DNA from: Arion vulgaris
Lineage: Eukaryota > Mollusca > Gastropoda > Stylommatophora > Arionidae
Reading direction: 5' to 3'
DNA length: 64,000 nt
Assembly (NCBI GenBank): GCA_020796225.1
Contig: CM036764.1
Coordinates: forward strand, 22,520,733 to 22,584,732
Below are positions 10,811 to 25,200 of the stretch, piece after piece. Numbering within the stretch: position 1 is the stretch's first letter; every line of letters starts with the position of its first letter. The notes under the pieces are model-generated. The model was not told the origin of the DNA, did no database searches, and was given only the letters and a program-made list of their open reading frames with translations. A program made the translations under genes and the position numbers.

Positions 10811-12070
10811 ATAGATTGAAAGATAACTATGAGGATGTAGTAGCTGGTACCCTGAACTCTTCCCATAAAATGAATGTTATGAAGACAGTTGTTTTATGAC
10901 ACTATAATTGCAATCACACAAAGGTTTTCTGTTGACGTTGCTTCATTATAAATCACATTAGAATATATCGTCCGATATACTACAAGTATATATTACTTTT
11001 TTCTTAGCTATTAAAAAAACTGAAAGTTGAAGAGAAAGTTTTAGCGGATAAAAACAAACTGTCTAATTTTATTTTGGACGAGATAATAACAGTATTTATC
11101 AAACTATCGTGAAACTGTGTTGATAAAATGCTTCCTTGTTGGTATTCAGAATGCAAATGGTTTTTTTATAAGCTTATATGGTCTCGCTGTTCTAATATCT
11201 CATTTGTTGAGAGGATGAAGTTAGAAATGGCTGTAGTTGATGCCACTACATTATTTAACAATGTGGAATTGCAAAGACGTTTTTTTTTAAATTGAGCCTA
11301 TTCTTCGGAAAACATTATTTTAAAGTCACAAATAGAAAACGTATATCGTTCTAGCTTATAGAGAATTTAAACACAACAAAAAGAATGACCATTATACAAA
11401 CAAATCAGTGTTAGCAGCTCAAAAATTGGATGGAGAGGTTTTGTATACACTTGTAAAGTTTTAAAGTAAATGAATTTTGTCAATAACTGAAAATATGTAC
11501 TTTTGCTTGCATTTTTAAACTTTTTTTCTTCAAAACTGTTGAAATGATACTCGTAAAATGGTACTGCATACTACTTCGTTATACACAAAGGGATGAATTC
11601 CTACTACAACTTTCATTCAAATTCATTGAATAGTTTTTGTGTCTCATGTAAGAAGATTGTGAATTTTGTGTCTCATTGTAAGAAGATTGTGAATTAGTGA
11701 GGGAATGTGCTATAGATAAAAGATCGATGGAAGGTTCATTTCTGCTATTAAATTAACCTTTTACTTGTTTCTTATGTACACTCTTCACTGCTTTTGATAT
11801 CAATATATATTTTCTTAATTTTTCTTACTTATTTTTCAATCTGCGCAAGCTTGTTTGTTGATCTCAATTTTGACAGGTTCGTTACTGAAGCGATATTAGC
11901 AGCTAGCTACAGACATACTCACCTTTTACTTCATCGATGCTCAGACCCACTGGTCAAGTTAGATTCAGTTAGATCATGAAGGTTTCGTACTGATAAGTTG
12001 CCCAGTTTTATTCAGACCCCGGTGACAGCATTGTAAAGATGCAGCTTTTACCAGCAGCTGTAGCCGACAG
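10811..12070. other. No gene recognised
   Basis: AT-rich DNA. It contains a ~35-bp near-duplicate (TTTTGTGTCTCAT..AAGAAGATTGTGAATT at 11634 and 11668). The 61-residue frame at 11794 has no recognisable features. Confidence 0.5.
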
Positions 12071-12221
12071 ACTTATTGATTACATGTTTGATGGGACCAT
12101 CATCATTGCACGTCGGAGTAACATTGTACTCGATCTCTAACTTATACAGGAAGGTTTCGCAGCAGTGCACAAATCTTGTACACAGGCGAGGTCCCAGATG
12201 TAATTTAAAGATGGTGAAGAT

Positions 12222-12590
12222 CATCATTAATCCTCTCCGCTTCGTGGAGCATAGGCCTCAATGTTGTTCGCCACTCTTCTCGGTCTCTGGCTGTTCTCTT
12301 TATGTTCTCCCAGGTCAATTGAGCACTCTTCAGCTCCTCGGAAGACCTCGTCTCCAAGTCTGCTTAGGCGTCCTCTTTTGTTTTCCCTGCGGGTTCCACT
12401 CGAGCACCTGTCTAGTGACACTTGACTGTGTCTTCCGCAAGGTATGGCCTATCCATCGCCATCTTTCTCTGACCTGTGTCATAAGGTTCTGCTCTGTTCT
12501 TATCCACAGATCCGTGTTTGTAACTCTATCATACCATCTCAATCTGAGAATCCGCCGCAAACATCCATTGACAAAGGTCTGGATCTTATT
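12222..12590 (-). mobile_element. LINE tail, family C, nested in S2 with a 10-bp target duplication
   Basis: Reverse-strand frames read RILRLRWYDRVTNTDLWIRT, RERWRWIGHTLRK, VLEWNPQGKQKR and TWRRG, a typical ORF2 C-terminus, ending near GATTAATGATGA. TGGTGAAGAT is present on both sides (12212-12221 and 12591-12600), a perfect target-site duplication. Confidence 0.9.
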
Positions 12591-12697
12591 TGGTGAAGAT
12601 ATTTTGTTGTAATTTTATTTTTAATATTTTCTACTTAATTTTGCCCGGACAGCGGCTTTTCAGCCTGCTCTTCTTTATTTTTAACTACCAGGATTCT

Positions 12698-12753
12698 CTA
12701 TCTCTCTCGCGATCCCGGCCTAGAATGATGAACCAACTTTTATCATGAATTTG
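12698..12753 (-). mobile_element. Short 5'-truncated LINE family I copy in S2
   Basis: 56 bp that, reversed, reads ATGATAAAAGTTGGTTCATC, then CTAGGCCGGGATCGCGAGAG. It is flanked by CCAGGATTCT (12688-12697) and CCAGGGTTCT (12754-12763), a 9/10 target duplication. Confidence 0.8.
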
Positions 12754-13103
12754 CCAGGGTTCTATTGTACGTGCTGACTTGAACACTGGACCTACGTTTT
12801 ATCGTCCGTCTCCGATATGACTATTTACTCGATCTCACCTACACTGAGATATAGTAATAGCGATATATATGGCTGTCGTCGTCTCCATCCTTGTCTTTGC
12901 GTGTATATTTTGATGTATCCAGCTGTTCCACGCCTTTACTGGAACACATTGTCTCTTGTATACTGAGCTAACTTTGCTCTTCTACTCAACGAAAGGCGGA
13001 ACCATCTCTACAGCAAAATGCTAAAGACGTTTCAGAGAAGCAGGAAACATAAAATACTTCTTTTCGTATTGATGTATCATTGTTCTCTTGTTTATATTCG
13101 CAG

Positions 13104-13252
13104 GTACATTTTGTAACTAACAACAACAACAACAAAGCCATTATAACAAGTTATAACATGAATCCAACATACATCAACATGAGGTTAGCAGCTGCCCTAC
13201 TTGTGTTCTGCCTATGTAACATTGTTCTAACAGAACAAATGACACACAACAG
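13104..13252 (+). CDS. ATRP: Allatotropin exon with 5' UTR end and signal peptide (coding 13158-13252)
   Basis: A pyrimidine-rich stretch ending in TTCGCAG at 13097-13103 looks like a 3' splice site, so an upstream non-coding exon probably exists and was not located. After about 54 nt of leader with CAA repeats, ATG at 13158 opens a frame for 31 codons plus two bases. The product starts MNPTYINMRLAAALLVFCLC, a typical short n-region followed by a hydrophobic signal core, then NIVLTEQMTHN. The exon ends AG|GTAAGA at 13252/13253, a strong donor in phase 2. Signal cleavage is likely around T25 or E26. Confidence 0.9.
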
Positions 13253-16200
13253 GTAAGACTTCAGCGTATGCCGACTAGTCTTGTAATTACTTATCAAATA
13301 CATGAATCTATCCTTTCATTGACTCAACATTTGAGCCATCAAATCACATGTTTGTCTCGCAGAATCACAATTCTGTTATTATATGATAAGAGAATTAAGT
13401 TTGCACAACTTTTCGAATCATAATAAATCATACACATCATGTTGTTATTTTTGTCTTTTATTTGTTAATTACTTTTATTTCGTTTTTCCATATTCTCAAA
13501 TTATGTTTCCTAGTAGATGCTTCAGAAGGTCTAAAATAGAATATTGCTGGTATGTGTTGATGTTACCTATTGAGTTTGTTTTGTTTTTTCGATCCAGAAG
13601 CACTTGAGCTTTTCAGCTCTTCGGCTCGGTGCCATGGACATCGTAACCCTTCGGTTCGGTGCCACGAACATCGTAAATCTGGGGAATCTGTGGCTTTTTC
13701 TGCCATCCAGCGGAATTGAACCCGCACACACAGAGGGATAGTCACCTGTAGTCCAACGCGCTACGAACATGCTGGGCAGACGGGCACCTATTGAGTTTAA
13801 AACCTACATATGCTTACGTGGATCTATTGTCCAGGGCATGCAGGTGTTTGCTGCAGTGAGAATGATAACAAACGTGCCTTAACTTCATCAGTTGTCAAGG
13901 AGTTGAAGATGGATAAGGGATGCTCTTCGGTCTCTTGGCGACCGGAATTATACGTTGTACAAGTTCAACTGGATGTATGAGGTGAGAAGCAGAGAGAGAA
14001 GTGTGCTTAACCAACGAGTCACAGGAATAATGAGTATGTATACCCTCGGAAGTCTGTTGTGGGAAACTGTGCGACTTTGTATCTGGCCAGAGTGATATGA
14101 CGTCGGTGCAGTAACCCATAATCAATAACTTGTAACTAAAATTCATTGTCAATTTTACTGAAGCACACAGAGAAATCTGTGATCATATATATATATATTC
14201 AAATATTGCTTTTGTTTTATTCCAATCTACTTAATAGTAATAAAACTCAGTTAATGTAGACCAGCGTTTCCCAAAGTGGGCGGTACGCCCCCACAGTGGG
14301 TGCTGAAGCGTTCTGGGGGGAAGGGGGGGCGATAGTGAGTTCAGAAGAATTGACGGGAGGGGGTTCAGGCGATTAGGGGTCGGTGGCTGCTTAAAGAAGA
14401 AATTAACAATAAATATTTTAATATAAATTATTTTCGTGATTTTCCGATTGAATAATCATTTAAAATTTGGATTCAGCTTTTGAATTCATCTTATGCCCGT
14501 CTTACACGATCCATTTTTTCATCAATTTTCTATTTCATACATAGAATCATTTGAAAATTGACCATGTATTACATAAATATTAAAGAGAAAATACAGCATG
14601 TATATATGTGGGAGGGGGCGTTGGCAAACTGTTATAATGTGGAGGGGGTGGGAGAGGGCGTTACAAAGTTTGTGTTGTGCAATGTGGGCCGAGACAGATT
14701 GGGAATCTATGATCTAGACCTATCTCAATGCTTATTTTTAATATAAATACATCAATAATAACAAGAGAGAAATGCTAGAAAATGAGTCAGAAACAACATT
14801 CAGGGAAATTAAGCAGTGAAACTAAACACGAAGCCTGTCTGGGTGACGGTTGTCCTTCGTCATGAAAATAATTCATATTAACGAGTGCAAATAAAATTTT
14901 CTCCTTCCACATTCAAATAAAAGTTTGTCATGAACATGTTCCTTCTAACTGCTCCAGCAACTAAGGAATATTATTATTATATATTATATTCCTTCTTTAT
15001 CGTTAAACATTACATAGGACCTGCAAACAATTTCTCCATATCACTATATCCTGAGAAACTAGTTCAATCGAATCTTCTATAGAATTGAGTCGAATAGCTC
15101 TCACATCGTACGTAAAGTTCGTTTTAGGGTTTCTCTATGGCATCCTTTTATTTCGAACTTATTTCCTGTAAGAAAAATTTATCTAGTTTTGTCATAATTA
15201 TTAACAACTACATTGTATTCTCAAAGTTATAAGTTGTAACACTATTAGATGGTGAAGAAAATATAAACATTTGTGGTTTTAAGAACTGTCGCTAATCTTA
15301 TATCTTTATTCGTCTCGGAGCTAGTCCATAAAGATTGTAACTCTCATTTTCATTCATCATGTTTATTGTTATAAGAGAAACAACTCTTCAGTTTGTGAAC
15401 AGTTTGTTCTTCCATAATCATTAAAACAAATCGCATCATCATCAAGTAGCTTGTCCCTTCCGGAACTTGGCTCCTACGACAGTAGTCCTGAAAAACCTAT
15501 TCTGTGCAAGTTGACCAGCGATAGCAGCAGTCATTCTCAGATCGTTAATGACATCTTGCAGCAATCGTCTTCTAGGTAGATGTCTTGAAGGATCGGTAGA
15601 CGACATCTACTCTACCTAAATTTACTAAATGTTCATAGTAAACATAACTTCAGAGAGCTGTCGGAAGGCAACATACCAACCTCAACTTTGAACCTTCTTA
15701 ACGAACGAGTAGTTGTACTGAATGCTCCATTAAGCTTGGGAATGACCAGACCAAGTGCGATGGCCAGTTCGCACCAACCAGATTTAACACCACAATGTTG
15801 AAATCTACCCGTATCAACACTAACATCGGCATCTCTTCCAACACCTAATGCCTGCTGATTAATTGCAAAGTTCGCCTTTCTATTGTCACAATATTACAGT
15901 CCCGTTGAAGATCTATGAAGGAAGACATTGTGAAAGTTTGCCATTTTCCATCGATCGCGTTCAATTATTCTCACTTTACTGTGGTCACCTGGTGTATCAC
16001 CCGTTAAGCTCACTCCGGTCACTACGTGTCGGTCCTGATTCTTATCATCTTAATATTATCACATTATGTTTCTGGTCTGTCTGTGTTACGATCTCTTCTA
16101 GAATGTTTATGTAGTCAAGTGATACATATTATGATTTGCTTACGAAAAGAAGTGGATAGTAATGACAACAGACGATTTACACGGGCATGTTAAACATGTA

Positions 16201-19200
16201 CTCTACCAATAACGTACATATTTCCAGTGGCAACGTATGGGTGTGAAGCATGGACATTTAACAAGACAGCGGAAAAACAGATTTGTGCTTTTGAATATAC
16301 GTATTACAGAAGAGTCCTCCGTATATCAAGAACAGAGAAGAGAACCAATAGATCGATCCATAAATAACTCAGAATCAAAGAAAACTGGCTAATTATACAA
16401 ATAAGAAGTAGAAGGTTGAGATATTTTGGACATATGAAAAGAAACGAAGGGTTGGAGAGGACCATCATGAAAGGAGGCATACCGGCAAAGAGAAGAAGAG
16501 GAAGACCACGGAGAAGGTGGATTCAGGATGTAACTGATGGTTTTAACATGTCGGCTGAAGAGATGGGACATCTAGCCTATGAGAAAGAGAAATTTCGAAA
16601 GACTGTCCAGGTGGTAAAATTCTGCTCAGGACAAGCTATTTAATGATGATGATAACTCAACCAATTTATTGTAGTAGGACTGTGTCAGAATCTCAAAGAC
16701 AAGAATATTGTCTAAACTCTAAACTATTAAATCATTAAAGTGGTAAATATTATGAGATGTACATGCAGAAAGATGGTGTTCGAGGGATATCAGACGATTG
16801 ACCAGGGAATGATAGAACAACCATCCATGCTATTAATTATAATTATATTTATAACTTGACACAATGTTAGCGTTCGCATTATTAATCAAGTTAATCATTC
16901 TTTGAGTTATGTGGGGTTTGCGCTGAGAACATGAGTACGATGCACATCCGTTAGACCACTACAGCATGTAGATCAAACACATTCGAATTGCGGCTAAAGT
17001 ATATGCATATTATCCAACTGGACACACATTTCTGCATAGCTGGATAACTGTACAATTTTACAAATAGATAAACCTCACTTTGAAATACAACATTGGAGTT
17101 ATAATGCACCATGACATCAGTTCTGATTGGTCATTAGGAGGTGGTTAGATGTGACTCATGCCAAGTATTTCATCTTTGTCTGGGAAAAACGATGTATAAT
17201 GTATAATGTTGCCTGGGCAAAATTCATTAGAAAATTAAAATAAAATTCCTACACAATATTTTCACCATTTTATAAATGACATTGGGGACACGAGGCGGTG
17301 CTGATATCTTCATGTGTAAAAAAGAAATACGTCACTGAAGTGCAATAACGATGGTCCTGTCAATCAATCAACGTATAATATCATTATTGGCCTCTTTGTC
17401 TCAGGAGACAATAGGTGTTGCGTCACGTAGTCTGTTCTGCGCTGAATCACAACGTTTCATGTGGCTATAATAGCTTATTCTGGAGTGGCAATCCTTGCCA
17501 CAGTTGCTGCAGGTAAAACTGGAGACTAGAGCCGATGCATGGGATGTTCTCTCTGCTCTCTGTGCTCTCTTTGCCTCCACATGTGATGTTGTTTTTCTTC
17601 TTTTCTTTTGAGCCGCCCCTCAATGCCGCTCGCCATGCTTGCCTGTCTTTGGCCAGCCGCTCCCAGTGTTTTTGTCTATGCCGCATGAAGTTAGATCACG
17701 TTTGCAGGTGTCAATGAAGCGTAATAATGGGCGCCCTTGCTGTCTAGCACCAGATGCGAGTTGACCATATAGAATGTTCTTTGGGATTCTATCATCGCTC
17801 ATACGGCACACGTGTCCCAGCCATCTGAAACGTCGCTGACTCAGTAAAGTGTGCATGCTTGGAATGCCAGCACTGTTCAGGACTTCTATATTGGAGATGT
17901 GATCTGCCATCGGATGTTGTATATTCGCCTGAGACAGCGCATGAGGAAGGTGTTGAGGCGATGTTCTTGTCTAGCATATGTGGTCCATGTCTCACTACCA
18001 TACAGCAGAGTGCTGAGAACACAAGCTTTATATACTTGTGTTTTGGTGTTTCTTGTGAGTGCCCTGTTTCCCCATACACAACGTATAATATATGAAGCTG
18101 ATAAAGAGGTACAATATACAGTATAAAACATGACTATCATTATCATCAAATAGCTTGTTCTAAGCAGAACTTTTCTACCTTAACAGTCCTTCGGAATTTC
18201 TCTCTCTCATAGCACAGATGTCCTCTCTCTGCAGTGGGCATACTCAAGCCATCAGTTGCATCTTGAATCCATCTTCTCCATGGTCTTCCTCTTCTCCTCT
18301 TTGCCATGATGCCTCCTTCCATGATGCTCTTCTCTAGCCTTTCGTGTCTCTTTATATGTCCAAAATACTTTAATTTTCTCATTCTTATTTGTAGCATTAG
18401 CCAGTTTTCTTGATTTTGAGTTCTTTCTTCTTCTTCTTCTTGCGTTCGTTCTTTACGACCAATTTTAATCACTCTTTGTGATATGGTTGATATATGCCAA
18501 GAACGTGTATACGTTGCATATTGGTTTGGTAGGCCCCTAAACGCATAGACTTCTACACGCTTAGGACATGTGCATCCGATTTCAGCCAAACCTCCTTAGT
18601 CGCCTCTTACGACATGCGTGGCAGGTAACAGTGGTTCTATTCTTTACACCCCAAATTTGGGACCGGTAACCACTCGGGCGTGTTTTTTCTATGTATATCT
18701 ATTTGTTCTATTCTCTGTCCATGATATACGGAGGACTCTTCTGTAATATTTATATTCACAAGCACATATATGTTTTTCCACTGCCTTGTTAGATATATAA
18801 CTAGATAGGCTGAATACCAAATATATGAAGAATGGTGGAAGATAAAAGAAGATGTTGTCCTTATAGAAAATAACATTGTAAAGAGTTCTAATGTACGACA
18901 AAACAATCATATTCTTCAACAATATTGTTCTTTTGATTTCTCCACAGACACAAACGAGGTTTCAGACAGGATGCAGCTAGCAGAGTCGCACATGGTTATG
19001 GGAAAAGAGGAGACATTTTCAATTCCAGGGAACGTTTGTCACAATCTCAGATTGAAAACTTGTCCAACGCTTTAGAGGGGGTCATTCATGGGTATGTTAA
19101 TTATCACTTTATTCACTACTGATTGTTAACGTTAACAATTAATATGTTTCATTATGGAAAATGATCAGCAGCATTTTTATACCTACTTTGTGTTACCAGA

Positions 19201-22200
19201 TCCAAACATGGACATTGAGCAAGGCGCAGTCACAAAAAATAACTACATGTGAAATAGTTGCCTGCGAAAAGTTACCAACAACACCAGAAAAGACAGAATC
19301 ACCAACATCAGCATAAGAAAGAAAGTTGGCACAGAACCTTACTTGAATTACATTGAAAAACAAAGAATGAAGTGGTTTGGCCACTTAATAAGAATGCATC
19401 CAACTCCACAGTATACAGTCTTCTACAACAGAACATCGGAAAAGAAGGCAAGAGGAAGACCACGGAAAAGATGGTTAGATGGCGTAGCAGAATTCTGTGA
19501 AAGAGCAAAAATAACAATCACACAAGCCACCAGAACAGCGCAAGACAAAACAGAAAACCACGACACTGGGCAACAACTCGGTAGCAGTGTGACGACACTG
19601 GGCAACAACTCGGTAGCAGTGTGACGACAAAAGAAGAAGAAGATTATAGAAAACTGTACTGATGTGTATATATATATATATTTTCCTCCCGTACCGTTCG
19701 TTATACATTACATATGGTCTACAAGAAATTTCTCCATACCTATCTATCCTGAACACCTCGCTCAATCTGTTTCACTTAAGTTTGCATGATTTATATTTTT
19801 TTAAATCCTTTTTCACACTTCCCGGCATATTGGGTAATACGATGTTAGGCCCGCATTGTTCATTGGATTGTCGGTACATTATGGGTGATGTGGTGAACAT
19901 CACATTTGTCGACTTTACTTTCCAGTGCTTTCCCTGGTACCCAATTGAGGCTGGGTCGACAAGAGAGCCGCTACGGTCGGAAAAGATGTCATTTTTTCGT
20001 GATTAATGAAATCTCTCTAGTTTCAATACATTTTATACAACCATTTATTGCGACTATCATCATCATCAATTATCATGTCCTGGGCAGTTCTTTGCTACTC
20101 CAGCAGTCCTTCGAATTTCGCCTCTCGTATACAGATGTCCTGTCTCTGCAGCCATCATTTTTGAACCATCAGCTATATTCTGAATCCATCATCTCCGTGG
20201 TCTTCCTCTTCTCCTCTTTGCTGGTATGTCTCCTTCCATGATGGTCTTATCCAGCCCTTCGTGTCTTTTTAAATGTCCAACATACTTCAAGTTTTCTCTT
20301 TCTTATTTGTAGCATTAGCAGTTTTCTGATTTTAAGTTCTTTCTTGATATATCTGTTTGTCCTCCTTTCTGTCCATGATATACGGATGACTCTTCTGTGA
20401 CACTTATATTCAAAACATTTATGTTTTCCACTGCCTTGTTAAATGTCCATACTTCACATCAAAACGTTGTCATTGGAAATATGCATGCTTTTAGTATTCT
20501 GATCTTTGTTTTCTTATGAGTTCCGTTTAATACGTGTATACTATTGCTGTTGCACGAATTACGATTTTGAATATACAAAGTGCACTTATTGGAAACTACT
20601 ATGGTAGAACACTAACTGGTTGCCTGTTTCATATCCTTACAAATTAACTGAATTTAATAAAAATTCACTACGGATAAATATCGGACTAGGAATAATTTGA
20701 CATTACACCGTATAACCTCGTTACCCACAACTCGTCAGATCCAATAACGTTCACGGATCTTTGATGAATGAAGCGAGTAGAGAGTACATGGCATGTATAA
20801 CTTTTGGGTAGATTGTGGTTGATAAAGTGTTCAATCTCTCTTTCAGTTAAAGACAGAAGCAAATCAAAGTAGACTATATTGTTTACAGGAGAAAAATAGT
20901 AGACATTGATCAACATTTATTTTTAGCTCACATGATCTCACTGATGTTACAAAAGAAACACAGCGTCTACGCGCAAGCACAAGTAGTGGTACATTAGACT
21001 AGAGAGATCTTACAAGACTAAAGTAGTGTGTTAGTTTATGTAGGAAACATGTTACATTAGACTAGAGATATTAAAGCAGCGGCGTTACGTCATTAAGGGC
21101 CAGTGGGGACGGCCCCACCAAAAATAATGAGTAACATGTATTTATTATTTTAGAAATTATTTGTTCATAATTATTACTTTGAATGTGATCCTGATTAGAT
21201 TTGAAAGTTAATATATAACGCTAAAATATTACATACAGTCTGAAATTCAGCGACTTTCCTCCATAACTAGTAGACTTCACGCATTTCCTGCGCACTATGT
21301 TTTTAGGGTCAGTAGAAATGTGGTCTGTTTAGATCGCATGTTAATATAACATCCTTTGACCTTTTCTCGACTGCTTATTTATCACATAAATAGATATGAT
21401 ATTCAATCACTCAGTATGGAAATTCTTTCGCGGCCAAATCAGTATACAGATAAACGATGTTATTGCGCTAAAAATTAGTCCGGTGCGTAAATACATAATG
21501 ATATTTAAAAATAATAGAAAAGAATAGAAATAATTGACTAACCATCATAGAATAATTTACGGTAATCCTCCATTCCAGCAATATACATATATGTATACGA
21601 CATTGTACATTAATACAAGTTGATGAGGTGTGACCAACTTTATACAGATCATTCTAGTAAATGGAGAAAACTTATTTATGTAATAACTTTTGTTTATTCT
21701 TGAAAACCACTAATATTGGTGTATTTAATACAGTTTTTGTTGTAAATGCCTGTAACTTTTTTTATGTTCTTACTTGTACCTGTGAATTTGTCTGAAATCA
21801 GGTCAACAACACCTGTGGAAGAAATCGAAGAGCTATTGGCTAGTCATCCGAACTTAGCAAGACTTCTGTTACAAAAATATGCCGAGTCTGTTGGTAAGTA
21901 CATACTATATACTCAATGATTGTCACAGACAATGAAATTGTTAATAATTTTTTAGACCACTATGTGTGAGATGTCTTACGGTAATAAATAGAAACTAGCA
22001 GTCTTGTATGAACTACCAGAAGATAACTAGTAAATATAGTATGTATTACCGGAATATAACGAGAAGGTGAGAAAGGTAGAAAACTTCCAACATTACGTCC
22101 TGAGAAGGCTGCAGAAAATTGTATTTTTATATACGTTGGTCAAGATGTTTACAAGGTATTGGTGTTTTCACTGATAAGTATGATGGTGCACATGTAAGTG

Positions 22201-25200
22201 TTGGATATTAATTGACTTTTAAGACAATATTCTTGGTAGTACATGTTCAACTTGAAATGCGTCTGTGTATTTCTCAGATTAAAGAAAAGTTTTGGACATA
22301 ACACACTTAGTTTACCATGTTTATTTCCCCTTTCTTACAACTCAACATCAGAGAGATATTTAAGCACACACGCACATACACACACATATAACAAAGGATT
22401 TTTATCGTAGTTAAACGTACAACCGAGTACATTGATGACATCTGCAGCGTTTTTCCTAAAGTACTGGTAGGAATCAGAAACACATCTCTTGATAAGTAGA
22501 GAGTCTACACTTATCAGGTAAGAACACATCTAGCTATCGGCACATTTTCGACAAGCTGTTTAACTGCATTCCCATATAAAATAAAATATATGCACACACA
22601 AACACACGTGAATAGACGTGCAGTCATCATTTAAAAAAAAAAATTCAATTCAAAGATCCCGTTTGTGACGCCACCGTATCTTCATGTGTGAAGTTTTTAC
22701 TGAGTAGTCTATGGTACTAGACAGTTAAAGCATACCTTTCGTTCCTTAAAAATGAATACTCTACACTTGCTGGTTTATTATTGCTATTATATACTATGTA
22801 ATTATACTATGAAAGCAAACTACTGAACGTATAAGTGGTGCCTAGAAATTCTAAGATTCGTTTACTGTGGTTGATTGCGGAAGTCATGTAAAGGATATGC
22901 CACGATTTTCATTTCAATTAAATTTACACAGCATTCATGTAATATAGCTTAACTACTATAAAACACATTCTCTCCACTAGACTAGATTTGCCAGAACATG
23001 TAAACATGTTGGGTTTTTTTTTTTTTCCGATCCAGAAGCACTTGAGCTGAAAGCTCTTCAGCTCGGTGCCACGAACACCGTAAATCTGGGGAACCTGTAG
23101 CTTTTCTGCCAGTACGTGGAGTTGAACCCGCACTTACAGAGGACTAGTCACCAGTAGTCCAACGCGCTACGAACACGCTGGACACGCGGGCAAACATGTT
23201 GGTTAAGTGATTACATACAATACAGTCTCATGTGTCTATCTTCTGTCCAACAAAACTTGATCAGAAAATCTCATTAAACGGCACGAAGTGTGCTAAACTA
23301 ATTAATGATTAACATGATCCCATTGGAGATTGCGGCAAAAATTTATCATGAAGACACGATACATGTAATTCTGATAGCTCGATACTAATATATTTGAAAC
23401 TTTGATTGTGTTTTTAAAGCATATATGTTATTGGCGCCAAGTTAGTCTCCAGAGAGGCAATGAATCTAGCGTCCGTAGAGAGATTTGGAATAGCTTCTGT
23501 ATAGCTATTTCCGAGCATGTCGATTTAAAGGATAACTGTTGCCTATGCACCATTTCCGTCCACCCCTTCCATATAGTTCATGAATTCAAAGAAACAGTAA
23601 GATCGATACAATTTGACATAAGCGGCGCCGGAATGCTACTGACTACAATAATGTATTACCTTAGGGAGATCTTTTCTAGATTTGATCTTGATATTTACTT
23701 CTAAAGTCTTCTCCAAGAATGAGTATGGAACAGAGATTTGAAATCAGAGTTTTTCTTCTACTAAATTATATCAAGTGTACGGATAACGGGTTAAATATCT
23801 GTCTGATGCATATGGGTTTGAGAAGCCAGTCTTTCCAGACTCTCGTCTTTCTTTCCCTCCTCCAGTTAATCTTAAAAGCGCCGCCACTAGAATACCAGAA
23901 AATATATTTTGTTGATACACGCTTTATGAGATGAGAACTTATCCTCAACCCTACATTTAGTATTGACAACACCTTGTGCACCCACGGCATACAGTAGAGT
24001 AAAATGTGGGTGTTGGATATTTGATTATTGATAAATGAACTGACGTCAAGGCAGTCCGAACAGAGCCATAGGTGTTCAGTTTTTGTCCAGTTGATGTCGA
24101 AGTATATACATACTGATTGCTGTCGTAACTCGATGGATAAACACACTCCTCATAGTGTCTCTATTACGATCTGGTTAAGATCTTTGCCTGTCACTCTGAA
24201 GGTTGTGGATTCGAATTTGGACCAAGCCCTTTGTGGAATTTTTCAGGGATCCCTAGGATTATGCTGGAGCTACGGAGTTCGTGCTTTGTGCAACACTCTC
24301 GATAGATGTCGTGTCATTTCTGCTGACAGTGATAGTGTCATTTTGGAAACCCTGTGCAATGAGATCAATCCTCCGCCCTTAGACCACTTTAAAGCATCTG
24401 AAGGTTGGAAATCTCATGAAAGACGATATCCACTCATTCCGCAACATGCCATTTTTGACGTTTCGAAGTTTCGATCAAAAGTCGAATACAACAATGATCA
24501 GAGTATGTAGCCGTCAAATCTTGGCTACTTCTTCTTGGCTCTGATATCCTCGGTCACTGCACCATTTATAGCCGTCAAAGCTTTGGGCTGTCTACTGATA
24601 ACTATTTAATATTATTCTAATATCAACATATTTACAACTCTATCAACACCATCCACAACTACGTACATAGACTACAAATAAAAGAAATGGCCGTCAAGTA
24701 CATCGTACATCTATGTGAGAATCAAACCGATTCTCAACTTTTATTTTTTTATATTTACTTAATTAAATATCTCATCTATGTTCAAATTAATAGCCATACA
24801 TCAAATTATCAAAATAAAGAAAATCCTGAAAAGAAAATCAACAATTCAAAACAACATACCAATGCACATAGCTGAAAAATATACCTACTAACTAATATTG
24901 ATTGTTTTCCTAAGTGATATCTAATACCCTGACATCCTATCTCTAAAGTGTTCACAGTTCAACTCTACCTTGTTGCGATGTCCTTAGAAATAAATACTTG
25001 TTCGGTCACAATATGTTATACCGCTTCTAGCTAGAGTTGCTGTCCTAATAGTATACACGAAATGTCTCTGCTACTGGTAAAAATAATGCATCCTGAAAAC
25101 AAATGGCTGACATCTCTCTCTCATATACTGTTATAGCCTCTCCGTCGGGTCTGGCCCTATCCCTTTAGTTTAGCTCTACCGCCTAGTTTTCCAACTCTGA

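Larger units (their letters stand above)
12076..12860. mobile_element. S2 element split by two nested retroposon insertions
   Basis: S2 sequence runs 12090-12221 (GGGACCATCATCATTGCACG ... AAGATGGTGAAGAT) and resumes at 12591-12860 (GGTGAAGATATTTTG ... CGTCCGTCTCCGAT ... CTCACCTACACTGAGAT). The interruptions are a LINE tail at 12222-12590 and a short family I tail at 12698-12753. Confidence 0.85.

Noticed and set aside
13578..13785. Functional tRNA genes suggested by box A/B motifs (also at 3330, 4285, 7464, 29565, 47835, 51440)
   Set aside because: The heads do not fold as intact cloverleafs on reading, and extend into shared SINE bodies with tails or duplications.
23402..23704. 100-codon frame in intron 3 as a nested gene
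   Set aside because: No motif, signal peptide, repeat of the frame elsewhere or polyadenylation context; an antisense frame of equal length exists nearby.
24028..24510. 160-codon frame as a possible gene
   Set aside because: It overlaps a pseudo-tRNA/SINE-like stretch and has no recognisable domain or supporting splice context.
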